From Isoperla grammatica (Eukaryota; Arthropoda; Insecta; Plecoptera; Perlodidae), in assembly GCA_945910005.1 (NCBI GenBank), contig OX246749.1, positions 23,855,097-23,919,096 on the forward strand: DNA of 64,000 nucleotides, written 5' to 3'. Under the pieces are notes generated by a model. It saw only the letters and a program-made list of their open reading frames with translations, searched no databases and was not told the origin of the DNA. Positions 1 through 8,151 of the stretch are shown here, one piece after another (positions within the stretch are counted from its first letter, which is position 1; the number at the start of each line of letters is the position of its first letter). Made by a program: the position numbers and the translations under genes.

Positions 1-2182
1 TCCACCTACTTCATCTACAATGCGCAGCACGTCCTTGATCCAACGAGGCATTGCATGGCATCCACCTACTTCATCTACAATGCGCAGCACGTCCTTGATC
101 CAACGAGGCATTGCATGGCATCCACCTACTTCATCTACAATGCGCAGCACGTCCTTGATCCAACGAGGCATTGCATGGCATCCACCTACTTCATCTACAA
201 TGCGCTGCACGTCCTTGATCCAACGAGGCATTGCATGGCATCCACCTACTTCATCTACAATGCGCAGCACGTCCTTGATCCAACGAGGCATTGCATTTCA
301 TCCACCTACTTCATCTACAATGCGCTGCACGTCCTTGATCCAACGAGGCATTGCATGGCATCCACCTACTTCATCTACAATGCGCTGCACGTCCTTGATC
401 CAACGAGGCATTGCATGGCATCCACCTACTTCATCTACAATGCGCAGCACGTCCTTGATCCAACGAGGCATTGCATTTCATCCATCTACTTCATCTACAA
501 TGCGCAGCACGTGCTTGATCCAACGAGGCATTGCATGGCATCCACCTACTTCATCTACAATGCGCAGCACGTCCTTGATCCAACGAGGCATTGCATGGCA
601 TCCACCTACTTCATCTACAATGCGCAGCACGTGCTTGATCCAACGAGGCATTGCATTGCATCCACCTACTTCATCTACAATGCGCAGCACGTCCTTGATC
701 CAACGAGGCATTGCATGGCATCCACCTACTTCATCTACAATGCGCAGCACGTCCTTGATCCAACGAGGCATTGCATGGCATCCACCTACTTCATCTACAA
801 TGGGCAGCACGTCCTTGATCCAACGAGGCATTGCATTGCATCCACCTACTTCATCTACAATGCGCAGCACGTCCTTGATCCAACGAGGCTTTGCATGGCA
901 TCCACCTACTTCATCTACAATGCGCAGCACGTCCTTGATCCAACGAGGCATTGCATGGCATCCACCTACTTCATCTACAATGCGCAGCACGTGCTTGATC
1001 CAACGAGGCATTGCATGGCATCCACCTACTTCATCTACAATGCGCAGCACGTGCTTGATCCAACGAGGCATTGCATGGCATCCACCTACTTCATCTACAA
1101 TGCGCAGCACGTGCTTGATCCAACGAGGCATTGCATGGCATCCACCTACTTCATCTACATTGCGCAGCACGTCCTTGATCCAACGAGGCATTGCATGGCA
1201 TCCACCTACTTCATCTACAATGCGCAGCACGTCCTTGATCCAACGAGGCATTGCGTGGCATCCACCTACTTCATCTACAATGCGCAGCACGTCCTTGATC
1301 CAACGAGGCATTGCGTGGCATCCACCTACTTCATCTACAATGCGCAGCACGTCCTTGATCCAACGAGGCATTGCATGGCATCCACCTACTTCATCTACAA
1401 TGCGCAGCACGTCCTTGATCCAACGAGGCATTGCATGGCATCCACCTACTTCATCTACAATGCGCAGCACGTCCTTGATCCAACGAGGCATTGCATGGCA
1501 TCCACCTACTTCATCTACAATGGGCAGCACGTCCTTGATCCAACGAGGCATTGCATTTCATCCACCTACTTCATCTACAATGCGCAGCACGTCCTTGATC
1601 CAACGAGGCATTGCATGGCATCCACCTACTTCATCTACAATGCGCAGCACGTCCTTGATCCAACGAGGCATTGCATGGCATCCACCTACTTCATCTACAA
1701 TGCGCAGCACGTGCTTGATCCAACGAGGCATTGCATGGCATCCACCTACTTCATCTACAATGCGCAGCACGTGCTTGATCCAACGAGGCATTGCATGGCA
1801 TCCACCTACTTCATCTACAATGCGCAGCACGTCCTTGATCCAACGAGGCATTGCATGGCATCCACCTACTTCATCTACAATGCGCAGCACGTCCTTGATC
1901 CAACGAGGCATTGCATGGCATCCACCTACTTCATCTACAATGCGCAGCACGTCCTTGATCCAACGAGGCATTGCATGGCATCCACCTACTTCATCTACAA
2001 TGCGCAGCACGTCCTTGATCCAACGAGGCATTGCATGGCATCCACCTACTTCATCTACAATGCGCAGCACGTCCTTGATCCAACGAGGCATTGCATGGCA
2101 TCCACCTACTTCATCTACAATGCGCAGCACGTCCTTGATCCAACGAGGCATTGCATGGCATCCACCTACTTCATCTACAATG
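1..2182 (+). repeat. 60-bp minisatellite, 36 units plus a partial unit, derived from Penelope-like RT coding sequence
   Basis: Thirty-six consecutive units of exactly 60 bp fill positions 1-2160, and a partial unit (2161-2182) runs straight into PLE reverse transcriptase coding sequence. The array starts at base 1, so its left end is outside the window. Units differ by few substitutions (gcgcag/gcgctg/gggcag, gtcctt/gtgctt, catggca/catttca/cattgca). Because 60 is a multiple of three, the unit stays open in two + frames and largely in one - frame. In the frame shared with the RT each unit reads as 20 residues ending STYFIYN. STYFIYN is also what precedes the RT sequence at 2183 onward, so I infer the unit was amplified from the RT itself. 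There is no evidence that the long ORFs are translated. Confidence 0.93.
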
Positions 2183-2410
2183 GCTGTTTCTACAAACAGG
2201 TAGAAGGAGCTCCCATGGGTTCACCACTGTCTCCGGTGATTGCCAACCTGTATATGGAAGATTTCGAGAGCCGTGCTTTGGAAACTGCACCCTTCAAACC
2301 GAGGTGGTGGCGCCGGTATGTGGATGACACGTTTGTTATATTCTGGCAACATGGAAGAGAGAAGCTGACTGAATTTCGAGTCTATCTCAACAGCATTCAC
2401 AAGAACATCA
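2161..2410 (+). pseudogene. Penelope-like element reverse transcriptase fragment (catalytic core)
   Basis: In the frame continuing from the 60-bp array the sequence encodes a piece of PLE RT: a Y-x-Q-x-x-G segment, then MGSPLSPVIANLYMEDFE, then RRYVDDTF, which carries the catalytic Asp pair. These motifs are characteristic of Penelope-like RTs, which are related to telomerase RT. The N-terminal RT fingers are missing and replaced by the tandem array. At 2411 the frame is cut by a non-LTR insertion and resumes at 3303. The element would reverse-transcribe its RNA at a nick made by its own GIY-YIG endonuclease. This copy is clearly dead. Confidence 0.88.
2404..2410. repeat. Left 7-bp target-site duplication (aacatca)
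   Basis: aacatca at 2404-2410 recurs at 3296-3302 on the other side of the inserted non-LTR fragment. The PLE reading frame resumes after the second copy, which confirms the duplication as an insertion footprint. Confidence 0.85.
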
Positions 2411-2980
2411 TTCACTAATAAAAAGAAAGTTATAATGTTCAACTACACAATGGTTGGTGTTTTACTTAGCCGTGTTGACAGTGTGTGCGACCTTGGCGTT
2501 GTTATGTCTAAAGACCTTAATTTTAACGCTTACATTGATTATGTCTTGAAGCGTGCTTTCAAAACCTTGGGCTTTATTAAACGCACTTGCAATCATAATT
2601 TCTCCACTTTTGTTATCCGTAGTTTATACATGAGCATTGTATTAACGATTCTTGACTACTCGAGTGTTGTTTGGTCGCCACACCATGTAACTGAACTCCA
2701 AAATCTTGAACGTCTCCAGCAGAAGTTTTTAAAGTGGTGTTGCCAAAGAAACCAGGTAGATTACCATAGGGTTGACTAGGCCAGGTTATGTGATAAAGCC
2801 CACTTACTTCCTTTGGATGCCAGGCGCAAAATGTTTGATGTTATCACTTTTAAAAAGATTTTATCGGGTGAGCTTGATTGCCATGATTTGTTAGAAATCA
2901 TTTCTTTAAATGTTCCTATAAGACGCTCTCGTAACACACTTTTATTTAAACCCCCTAAATCTAGATTGGATCTTTTTTAA
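2411..2980 (+). pseudogene. C-terminal part of a non-LTR retrotransposon RT (ORF2), one in-frame stop
   Basis: The frame is open from the first base of the insertion. It carries the post-catalytic landmark DLGVVMSKDLNF, then LGFIKR, a short LY-x-S...LDYSSVVWSP block, and a C-terminal ...LDARRKMFDVITFKKIL segment ending at TAA 2978-2980. These are the standard tail motifs of LINE RTs (x-DLGV-x, LEYxSxVWxP, F-x-KIL). A TAG at 2777-2779 interrupts the frame, and the same frame continues open after it for about 66 codons. The endonuclease and the catalytic RT core are absent because of 5' truncation. Nonfunctional. Confidence 0.85.
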
Positions 2981-3295
2981 TACTCATTTTTGCCACGCAC
3001 TGTACATGTTAAATAGTTCACCTTTTAGCCATATTGATGTTTTTAATGACAATGTGAGGTCAATAAAGTCAAAGTGTTTTAACATGTTATGTTCATGACA
3101 AAAGTGGGGTTAATTGTTATAGCTACCACTTACCTTAGTTGGTGTATTTTTATTTTATTTTTGAATGAGTCGTTTTAATAGTGAGTGTATGTTTATTTTA
3201 TTGGAACATATGTATTAATGAGAACCTATCAAGTTAGTATGTTATATCCAATTGTGCCTGGAATTGTTAATTCTGTTGTTGGATAGATAAATAAT
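2411..3295 (+). mobile_element. 5'-truncated non-LTR (LINE) retrotransposon inserted in the PLE
   Basis: An 885-bp insertion bounded by aacatca on both sides. It starts inside an RT coding sequence, as expected of target-primed reverse transcription that stopped early, and ends with a short A/T-rich tail (gatagataaataata). An AATAAA lies in the 3' region near 3062. The coding part matches the C-terminal RT region shared by Jockey/CR1/L2-type LINEs. I cannot place the clade more precisely. Confidence 0.85.
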
Positions 3296-3302
3296 AACAT
3301 CA
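3296..3302. repeat. Right 7-bp target-site duplication (aacatca)
   Basis: Partner of 2404-2410. The PLE coding sequence resumes immediately after it. Confidence 0.85.
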
Positions 3303-3735
3303 AATTCACGATGGAAGTAGAAGAGAACGGCGAACTTCCATTTCTTGATGTTCTCGTCATGAGAAGAGCAGATGGGGGCCTAAATTCCGACCCACACCAA
3401 CCTGTACGCAACTTCTCACCATCTACCGGCACAAATAAGATCCGTTGCGACCCGGTCACGGCGGATCGCCGACGCCGACAACGTCAAGGCAGAACCCCAG
3501 ACTCTCAGGAACGCTCTGGTGCAGAACGGCTTCCCTACGCGCGTCATCAACAAAGCCTGGTTACGACAACCGAAGGAGAAAGTAGCAGAAGAGAAAGAGG
3601 ACCCACAAGCATTGGCCTTCCTGCCTTATGTGAAGGGTACTTCCGAACGCATAAAGAAGCCTTGAAAGAGAAGAGCGTGCGTGTGGCGTAACCTATCGGT
3701 ATTTCTACAAAACTACAATGCGCTCTTGCGGCAAA
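3303..3735 (+). pseudogene. Penelope-like element RT, C-terminal continuation, frameshifted
   Basis: After the inserted LINE the PLE frame continues with an ELPFLDVLV block, a conserved PLE motif near the end of the RT core. It decays by frameshift around 3375-3400. In the neighbouring frame a second family motif appears at about 3604-3645 (FLPYVKGTSERIKK), typical of the region linking PLE RT to the endonuclease, followed by a stop. At least two frame changes are needed to follow the family pattern, so this is a pseudogene. Confidence 0.75.
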
Positions 3736-4242
3736 TGGTGGCAACTAGAAGACTGTAGTCGGTTTCTACGAAACTGGATCGTCGATGCATGTAAACAAAT
3801 CACTGTTTCTTCTTCTTCGTCGCCGTCTTCTTACAATGGCGATAATTACATTAATATTTACAGCAATTGCAGCCTATTCCTCCGACGAATCCATCGGCAT
3901 ATGCGGTTTTAACTAGAAGGCTACAAGCTGTCAAAGTGACAAGGTTCGTAGGCTAGGATAGCAATGTCTGGACGTCACAACTCTCCCGAGTCGTACACAA
4001 TGGCCGTGTCAATCGACCAATCAGCTTCAACTCTTCAAGGTCGTTTTTCTTTTCACTCTTTACTTGTCGAGCAGTGTTCAACTTTTTGGAGAACTTTTCA
4101 CTTTTCTCTTTTTTCACTTCCTAGTGTGACAGCAACGCGAAAAGTCCCATAAGCTACAAGCTATCTCTACAAGTGAAAGAGTAACTTTTCTCTTTACTTT
4201 TTTCTTTCCTCTTTTTTAACTTCTCCGTGTAACAGCCGCTTA
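3736..4242. other. Pyrimidine-rich interval between PLE RT and GIY-YIG remnants
   Basis: No gene is recognisable. The stretch contains runs of TTC/CTTTT and a degenerate internal repeat: the text around 4093-4133 (cacttcctagtgtgacagc) is echoed at about 4182-4235 (aacttctccgtgtaacagc). It may be PLE linker sequence, an intron-like segment or another decayed insertion. I cannot choose between these. Confidence 0.4.
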
Positions 4243-4338
4243 GGTGTCTACGAGGTACCTTGCGGGGATTGTAGCCAAACATACATTGGCAAGACCGGCA
4301 GGAAGATGTCCTTGCGTGTCCAGGAACACCAGAAGTAA
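4243..4338 (+). pseudogene. GIY-YIG endonuclease fragment of the Penelope-like element
   Basis: The 31 residues before TAA 4336-4338 begin GVYEVPCGDCSQTYIGKTGR and continue to a VQEH. These are the GIY (here GVY), the Cys pair, the YIG, the family TGR and the R-x-x-EH that define the PLE-type GIY-YIG nuclease, which nicks target DNA. The domain is cut short by the stop and separated from the RT by about 500 bp of non-coding sequence. Its order after the RT and on the same strand fits a single ancestral PLE from the left edge to here. Confidence 0.85.
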
Positions 4339-4769
4339 CGGACAAGATGGTCTCAGTTCTCAGGCGCCAGAAGCAGGATGGACCCCCTGTGCAGTCTTGT
4401 TCCTATTCCGAGTATTTTTACTCTCTATAAGATCTTTCAGTTTGTACCTGACTCAGTTGCGACTTGACTGTTTGTTCGCTAGTACAATGTGAGATTTATT
4501 TATCTATGGGCATACTATTACTAGTATGTCATGACTAGTGTGTACTATGACTATACTATAGCTATGACTTCTATACTTAATGATTACGTGTTATGCCATG
4601 TGGCTTGCTGGACGGATCCGTTGTCATTGACTAATTCCTACTATTTATAGTTATTTATGTATACTATTTCTAGGACTAGATGTATTGTTACTAGACTAGA
4701 CTAGATGTATATTGAGCATGTGAGCGGCGTTGCCTTGTCATGAATGTACATAATACTTGTTTGCGGGTC
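4339..4769. other. AT-rich interval, no gene seen
   Basis: Contains short tandem-like ctatgact/actatact and tagactag motifs, possibly PLE 3' sequence. No open frame with family similarity. Confidence 0.4.
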
Positions 4770-4782
4770 TTTAGACCTTTGT
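4770..4782. repeat. Left 13-bp target-site duplication (tttagacctttgt)
   Basis: Exact copy at 5426-5438. Together they bracket the non-LTR tail 4783-5425. Confidence 0.82.
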
Positions 4783-5425
4783 GCCTGTCTGGGCCCGGGG
4801 AAGAATAGGCCCAGAGCGACTCTGCTAGTCGTAAGAGGCGACGAAAAGAGACCCGTCTCGGCCCGGGAAAGAATAGGCCCAGAGCGACTCTGCTAGTCGT
4901 AAGAGGCGACGAAAGGAGACCCGTCTCGGCCCAGGGAAGAATAGGCCCAGAGCGACTCTGCTAGTCGTAAGAGGCGACGAAAAGAGACCCGTCTCGGCCC
5001 GGGGAAGAATAGGCCCAGAGCGACTCTGCTAGTCGTAAGAGGCGACGAAAGGAGACCCGTCTCGGCCCGGGGAAGAATAGGCCCAGAGCGACTCTGCTAG
5101 TCGTAAGAGGCGACGAAAAGAGACCCGTCTCGGCCCGGGGTAGAATCGGCCCAGTGTGACTCTGCTAGTCGTAAGAGGCGACAAAAGGAGACCCTGTCCC
5201 TTTCCCCCCCACTGTCTCACTGAATATTTCTCCTCCCACTTGGCCCTGCCCTCCCTTGCTGGACTCCCGTATGACGACCCACGCGACGTACAATGGATCT
5301 GATTCGGATGAGGCTTTATTCTTCATCATCATCCTTCTCATCTTCATTATCACCCGCTCATCGTCTCGGTTAGCAATTGTTGCAAAAATATGAGACGTTA
5401 AGCCCCATTAATCAATCAATCAATT
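4783..5425 (+). mobile_element. 5'-truncated non-LTR retrotransposon 3' end with 68-bp repeats and an (AATC)n tail
   Basis: Bounded by an exact 13-bp direct repeat and ending in ...gttaagccccatt followed by repeated aatc units, a LINE 3' end with a short tandem tail. Only the 3' region is present and I find no RT coding sequence. The first two-thirds are six 68-bp repeats and the last part is an unremarkable untranslated region with a (cat/tca)n-like stretch near 5322-5350. Confidence 0.78.
4790..5196 (+). repeat. 68-bp tandem repeat, about 6 copies, two hairpins per unit
   Basis: The landmark gaataggccc recurs at 4803, 4871, 4939, 5007 and 5075, and as gaatcggccc at 5143: exactly 68 bp each time. 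Each unit contains cgact-ctgct-agtcg (5-bp stem) and gagac-cc-gtctc (5-bp stem), plus the segment gtcgtaagaggcgac. Units differ at a few positions only, such as aaaagag/aaaggag. Confidence 0.92.
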
Positions 5426-5438
5426 TTTAGACCTTTGT
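5426..5438. repeat. Right 13-bp target-site duplication (tttagacctttgt)
   Basis: Partner of 4770-4782, directly after the aatc tail. Confidence 0.82.
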
Positions 5439-5566
5439 TATTATAGCAGCCGCAGTCTTGTCAATGTGTTGCTAATTATTATTAGTTGTATATATCTATG
5501 TCTAATATTAGTTCTAGAATAGTTTGCACTAGCATTATGTGTAGTGGGGGGTGGGTGGTGGTAGGT

Positions 5567-5589
5567 GGGGGGGGGGGGGGGGGGGGGGG
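5567..5589. repeat. Poly-G tract, 23 bp
   Basis: An uninterrupted G run preceded by a gtgggtggtgg-like stretch from about 5545. It coincides with the apparent 3' boundary of Jockey I (a C run in element orientation). Confidence 0.9.
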
Positions 5590-5734
5590 TTGAAAGAGCA
5601 AAACTTATAAAATAAACACATCAAACACATAATTAACTAAAAGATTGACAAAATGAAACAGACAAATTATAATTTGTCATTGCTTAATGACTGACTGTTT
5701 TCGTGTATATTCTGCCTAAGGGTGCAAGTGGAGT

Positions 5735-6303
5735 GTGTACTTAGGGCAGGGATGTAGACACTGTTGTTGCTTCCTATCGTGGCAACGAGAGGTTTTTGTG
5801 TGTTGCAGCGCGCTCAAAGAATTTGGTGGAGATTTGCTGTAATAGCACTTTAATGGTGGGCACACCAAATCCCCTGTGGATATTGTCATTGTTAACATAC
5901 CATAGGGAGTGGAGGCTAGGCGCAGTAGTCGGCTTTGCGTCAAGGTCTACTGGATTTACTCCTAGCGGAGTAATTGCGAAGCACTCGCGCTGCGCGCGCG
6001 CTACAAGCGATCTAGTGGACCTTGGCTTTGCGTTTGCTGGAGTTTACGTATGCATCTACCTGCTGCCGTGGCCCGGAGATGCATAAGTAAGGATAATCGC
6101 TTTGTATGTTAGAAGTGCGTTGCTAAGGGAAAGATGGCTGTTTTGGTTGATAAGTGGGTAGAGAAGGGCTGCTCGGGTATTGACTTTCTGTATTTTATTC
6201 AGTATGTGTGCTCGCCAAGTGAGTTTGGCGTCTAATTGTACCCCCAGGTTTAAAGCCTGGCTACGTTGTGGTATTATTTCTTCAAATAATGTAAGGTCGT
6301 CAT
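5735..6303 (-). pseudogene. Jockey I RT, C-terminal part
   Basis: Reading leftward from 6303, one frame gives LGVQLDAKLTWRAHI, then an LLYPLIN...S.LS..N block and ILTYASP. Further on, with stops or frame changes, comes a WYVNN...IHRGFGVPTI block. These are the classical Jockey post-RT motifs (YLGVxLDxxLTW, LYPLxxxxS, YAxPVW, and the C-terminal dLxIPTI). The 5-bp duplication gtcat and the Bel-Pao LTR cut the gene at 6303, and the same frame continues at 13953 on the far side. Several stops follow the ILTYASP block. Confidence 0.85.
6299..6303. repeat. Left target-site duplication of the Bel-Pao element (gtcat)
   Basis: gtcat immediately before the LTR start TG, repeated at 13948-13952 immediately after the other LTR's CA. 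Confidence 0.9.
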
Positions 6304-7156
6304 TGTTGCGAGCACCCTCGTCTACGTGGACCGTGTACGCGGACTCGCGGGGGGGGGGGGAAAGATGGCAATGAGCTGCCGGAGCTGGAGAAGGCTAGGA
6401 ACAGTCAAGCGTCGAGACGCCAAGGGAAACTATAGACTACAGACGCTCGGAGGTCAAGACGGTCATAGACTGGATGTTCCCGAAGTTCCAGACGGTCATA
6501 GACTAGATGTTCCAGACGGTCATAGACTCGAAGTTCCCGAAGTTCCAGACGGTCATAGACTCGAAGCTCCAGACGGTCATAGACTCGAAGTTCGTATGGG
6601 AGGTGAGGTGGGTAATTTGGGTATGTAAAAATGAGAATCGTGACGTAGGTTGAATAACAGGGTGGTTTATTTACAGATGTGAGATTGGGCAGGATACGCA
6701 AGTAGCAGGCATAACCGAACTACTGCGAGAATAGGAGAGTCACAAGTAGCAGGCATAACCGAACTACTGTGTGAGAAAGTCACAAGTGCCAGGCATAACC
6801 GAAGCAACAGTATGACGTGTGAATGGCAAGAGTATCTAAACCATTGAACTAGCCCTTGTCCAGCTAGCTCTATATATACCCACCCCGGCCCGCCAAAACA
6901 TTGTTTGGAAGAAACTGGCCAATCAGAGGGCGACTAGTTTCGGCGGCGGAGAGGGTAGCCGGTAATATATACAACACAAATGACACAATAAAGTAAAGAA
7001 AAGTAAATGAAAAAATACTTAAAACTACGAATGTCTTTATAGTGTCTTTGACTTGAGGTATGATTATTACTTACAAAACATATGTAATTATTCACTGTTT
7101 GTCGTACGCCAACGATTATATACAAAAAACACACGCGGGTTTGTGGGGATTTTACA
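6304..7156 (-). repeat. Bel-Pao 3' LTR (853 bp)
   Basis: Direct repeat of 13097-13947, starting tgttgcgagc and ending gattttaca. In element orientation this is the 3' LTR because coding runs leftward. It contains an 11-bp G run, five copies of gacggtcatagact (6458-6594) and three copies of an aagt(a)gc(c)aggcataaccga module (about 6701-6805). The AATAAA complement at 6666-6671 would serve as the polyadenylation signal. Confidence 0.95.
6458..6597. repeat. LTR-internal repeats: gacggtcatagact, five copies
   Basis: Five copies spaced 24-36 bp apart with interleaved gaagttcc/gatgttcc. The same block is present in the other LTR (13251-13382). Arrays of short repeats in an LTR often bind regulators, but nothing here shows that directly. 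Confidence 0.85.
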
Positions 7157-7175
7157 CACTCCCACCTCGGAAATG
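7157..7175 (-). promoter_or_regulatory. Bel-Pao polypurine tract
   Basis: Directly inside the 3' LTR the - strand reads ...ccgaggtgggagtg before the LTR's first base, a purine-rich stretch at the site where plus-strand priming is expected. Confidence 0.6.
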
Positions 7176-7258
7176 AGTCTAACTGCTCATTTTCGAGCTC
7201 ACACGCACAAACGCTCGCGCACACGTGTCTTCAATCGGCTCCGATGCTGATTCAGTGA

Positions 7259-7272
7259 GGGGGGGGGGGGGG
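7259..7272. repeat. Poly-G tract, 14 bp
   Basis: G run in the non-coding 3' part of the Bel-Pao element. Confidence 0.9.
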
Positions 7273-7360
7273 CGTAGACGTCGAAGGACGATGCCGGGCC
7301 TCGATGTGGTGGTCTGCTGCGGGAGGGCGATGTACGAGGGAGAAAACCCTCACATCTGTG

Positions 7361-7796
7361 CCTCGAAGGTCGTCGTCGTGGACCGGGTGCTCGAACGGAA
7401 GACTGGCCACCCAGTCAGAAGGCCACTCGCAGAGCCCCCATGGAAATGGCGAGGGCGACATGGCCTCGCATGTTGACCTCGAAGATCGTCGTCGTGGACC
7501 GGGTGCTCGAACGGAAGACTGGCCACCCAGTCAGACGGCCCCTCGCAGAGCCCCCATGGAAATGGCGAGGGCGACATGGCCTCGCATGTTGACCTCGAAG
7601 ATCGTCGTCGTGGACCGGGTGCTCGAACGGAAGACTGGCCACCCAGTCAGACGGCCCCTCGCAGAGCCCCCATGGAAATGGCGAGGGCGACATGGCCTCG
7701 CATGTTGACCTCGAAGATCGTCGTCGTGGACCGGGTGCTCGAACGGAAGACTGGCCACCCAGTCAGACGGCCCCTCGCAGAGCCCCCATGGAAATG
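7361..7796 (-). repeat. 116-bp tandem repeat, about 3.8 copies, in the Bel-Pao 3' untranslated region
   Basis: tggcctcgcatgttgacctc recurs at 7460, 7576 and 7692, giving a 116-bp period. The flanking unit text (ggaccgggtgctcgaacgg, gactggccacccagtcag) repeats with it. 116 is not a multiple of three, so frames rotate and the short ORFs here are not convincing genes. It lies between the end of pol (about 7903) and the 3' LTR, where some LTR elements carry an envelope-like gene. I see none. Confidence 0.9.
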
Positions 7797-7902
7797 ATGA
7801 CGGCGCAAGACTTCTGGTATCGGAAAGAATTTCTCAGGGATAATGAAGAAGGAAGAAGAAATGTAATGTGGAGAAGAGAAGACAGGGGGAGGGAGGAGGA
7901 TC

Positions 7903-8151
7903 TTAATGAGGGATGCTTAGTCTCTCTGGTTTGCGACTAATCCTCCCACTCCTTGTGACAAGTGTCCCTGCTTCTTCTCGCTCACGGATCTCGACTGGGT
8001 GCAGCCTCTGAATGGGGCGAACGTATTCCCCATTCTCGGTTTTTACTTTGGCCACCCTTGAGAATCCGTCTTTGCCAGGATACACTTCCAACACACGAGC
8101 CAGGGGCCACTGCAATCTTTTTTTATCGTTATTGACAAAGACTAGATCACC
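7903..8151 (-). CDS. Bel-Pao pol C-terminal module (after the integrase core)
   Basis: Directly after an in-frame TAA at 8152-8154 the same frame continues for about 82 codons with EGDLVFVNN, WPLARVLEVYPGKDG and VRPIQRLHPVEI. This is the small beta-rich domain that ends Bel-Pao polyproteins after the integrase, thought to help DNA or chromatin binding. Its first Met is 8115, but in the element it would be translated as part of gag-pol. It is separated from the integrase only by that stop, which looks like a single-base change. Confidence 0.78.
   Translation of the reverse strand, partial: GDLVFVNNDKKRLQWPLARVLEVYPGKDGFSRVAKVKTENGEYVRPIQRLHPVEIREREEAGTLVTRSGRISRKPERLSIPH

Noticed and set aside
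478..2151. - strand ORFs across the 60-bp array
   Set aside because: Antisense of a 60-bp repeat that happens to lack stops. No known family motif.
1..2182. CRISPR-like or bacterial repeat array
   Set aside because: Head-to-tail units without unique spacers, in a eukaryotic transposon context.
20..2418. Long + strand ORFs (727 and 787 codons) across the 60-bp array as real proteins
   Set aside because: They are the tandem unit read in open frames. The second frame has no RT continuation, and there is no evidence of translation. Only the last piece (from 2161) matches a family.
4790..5196. tRNA-like genes in the 68-bp repeats
   Set aside because: I find no A-box/B-box pair or cloverleaf. 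The hairpins are short and simple.
7225..7940. Envelope-like or accessory gene in the Bel-Pao 3' region
   Set aside because: The ORFs rotate frame every 116-bp unit and have no signal peptide or transmembrane pattern.
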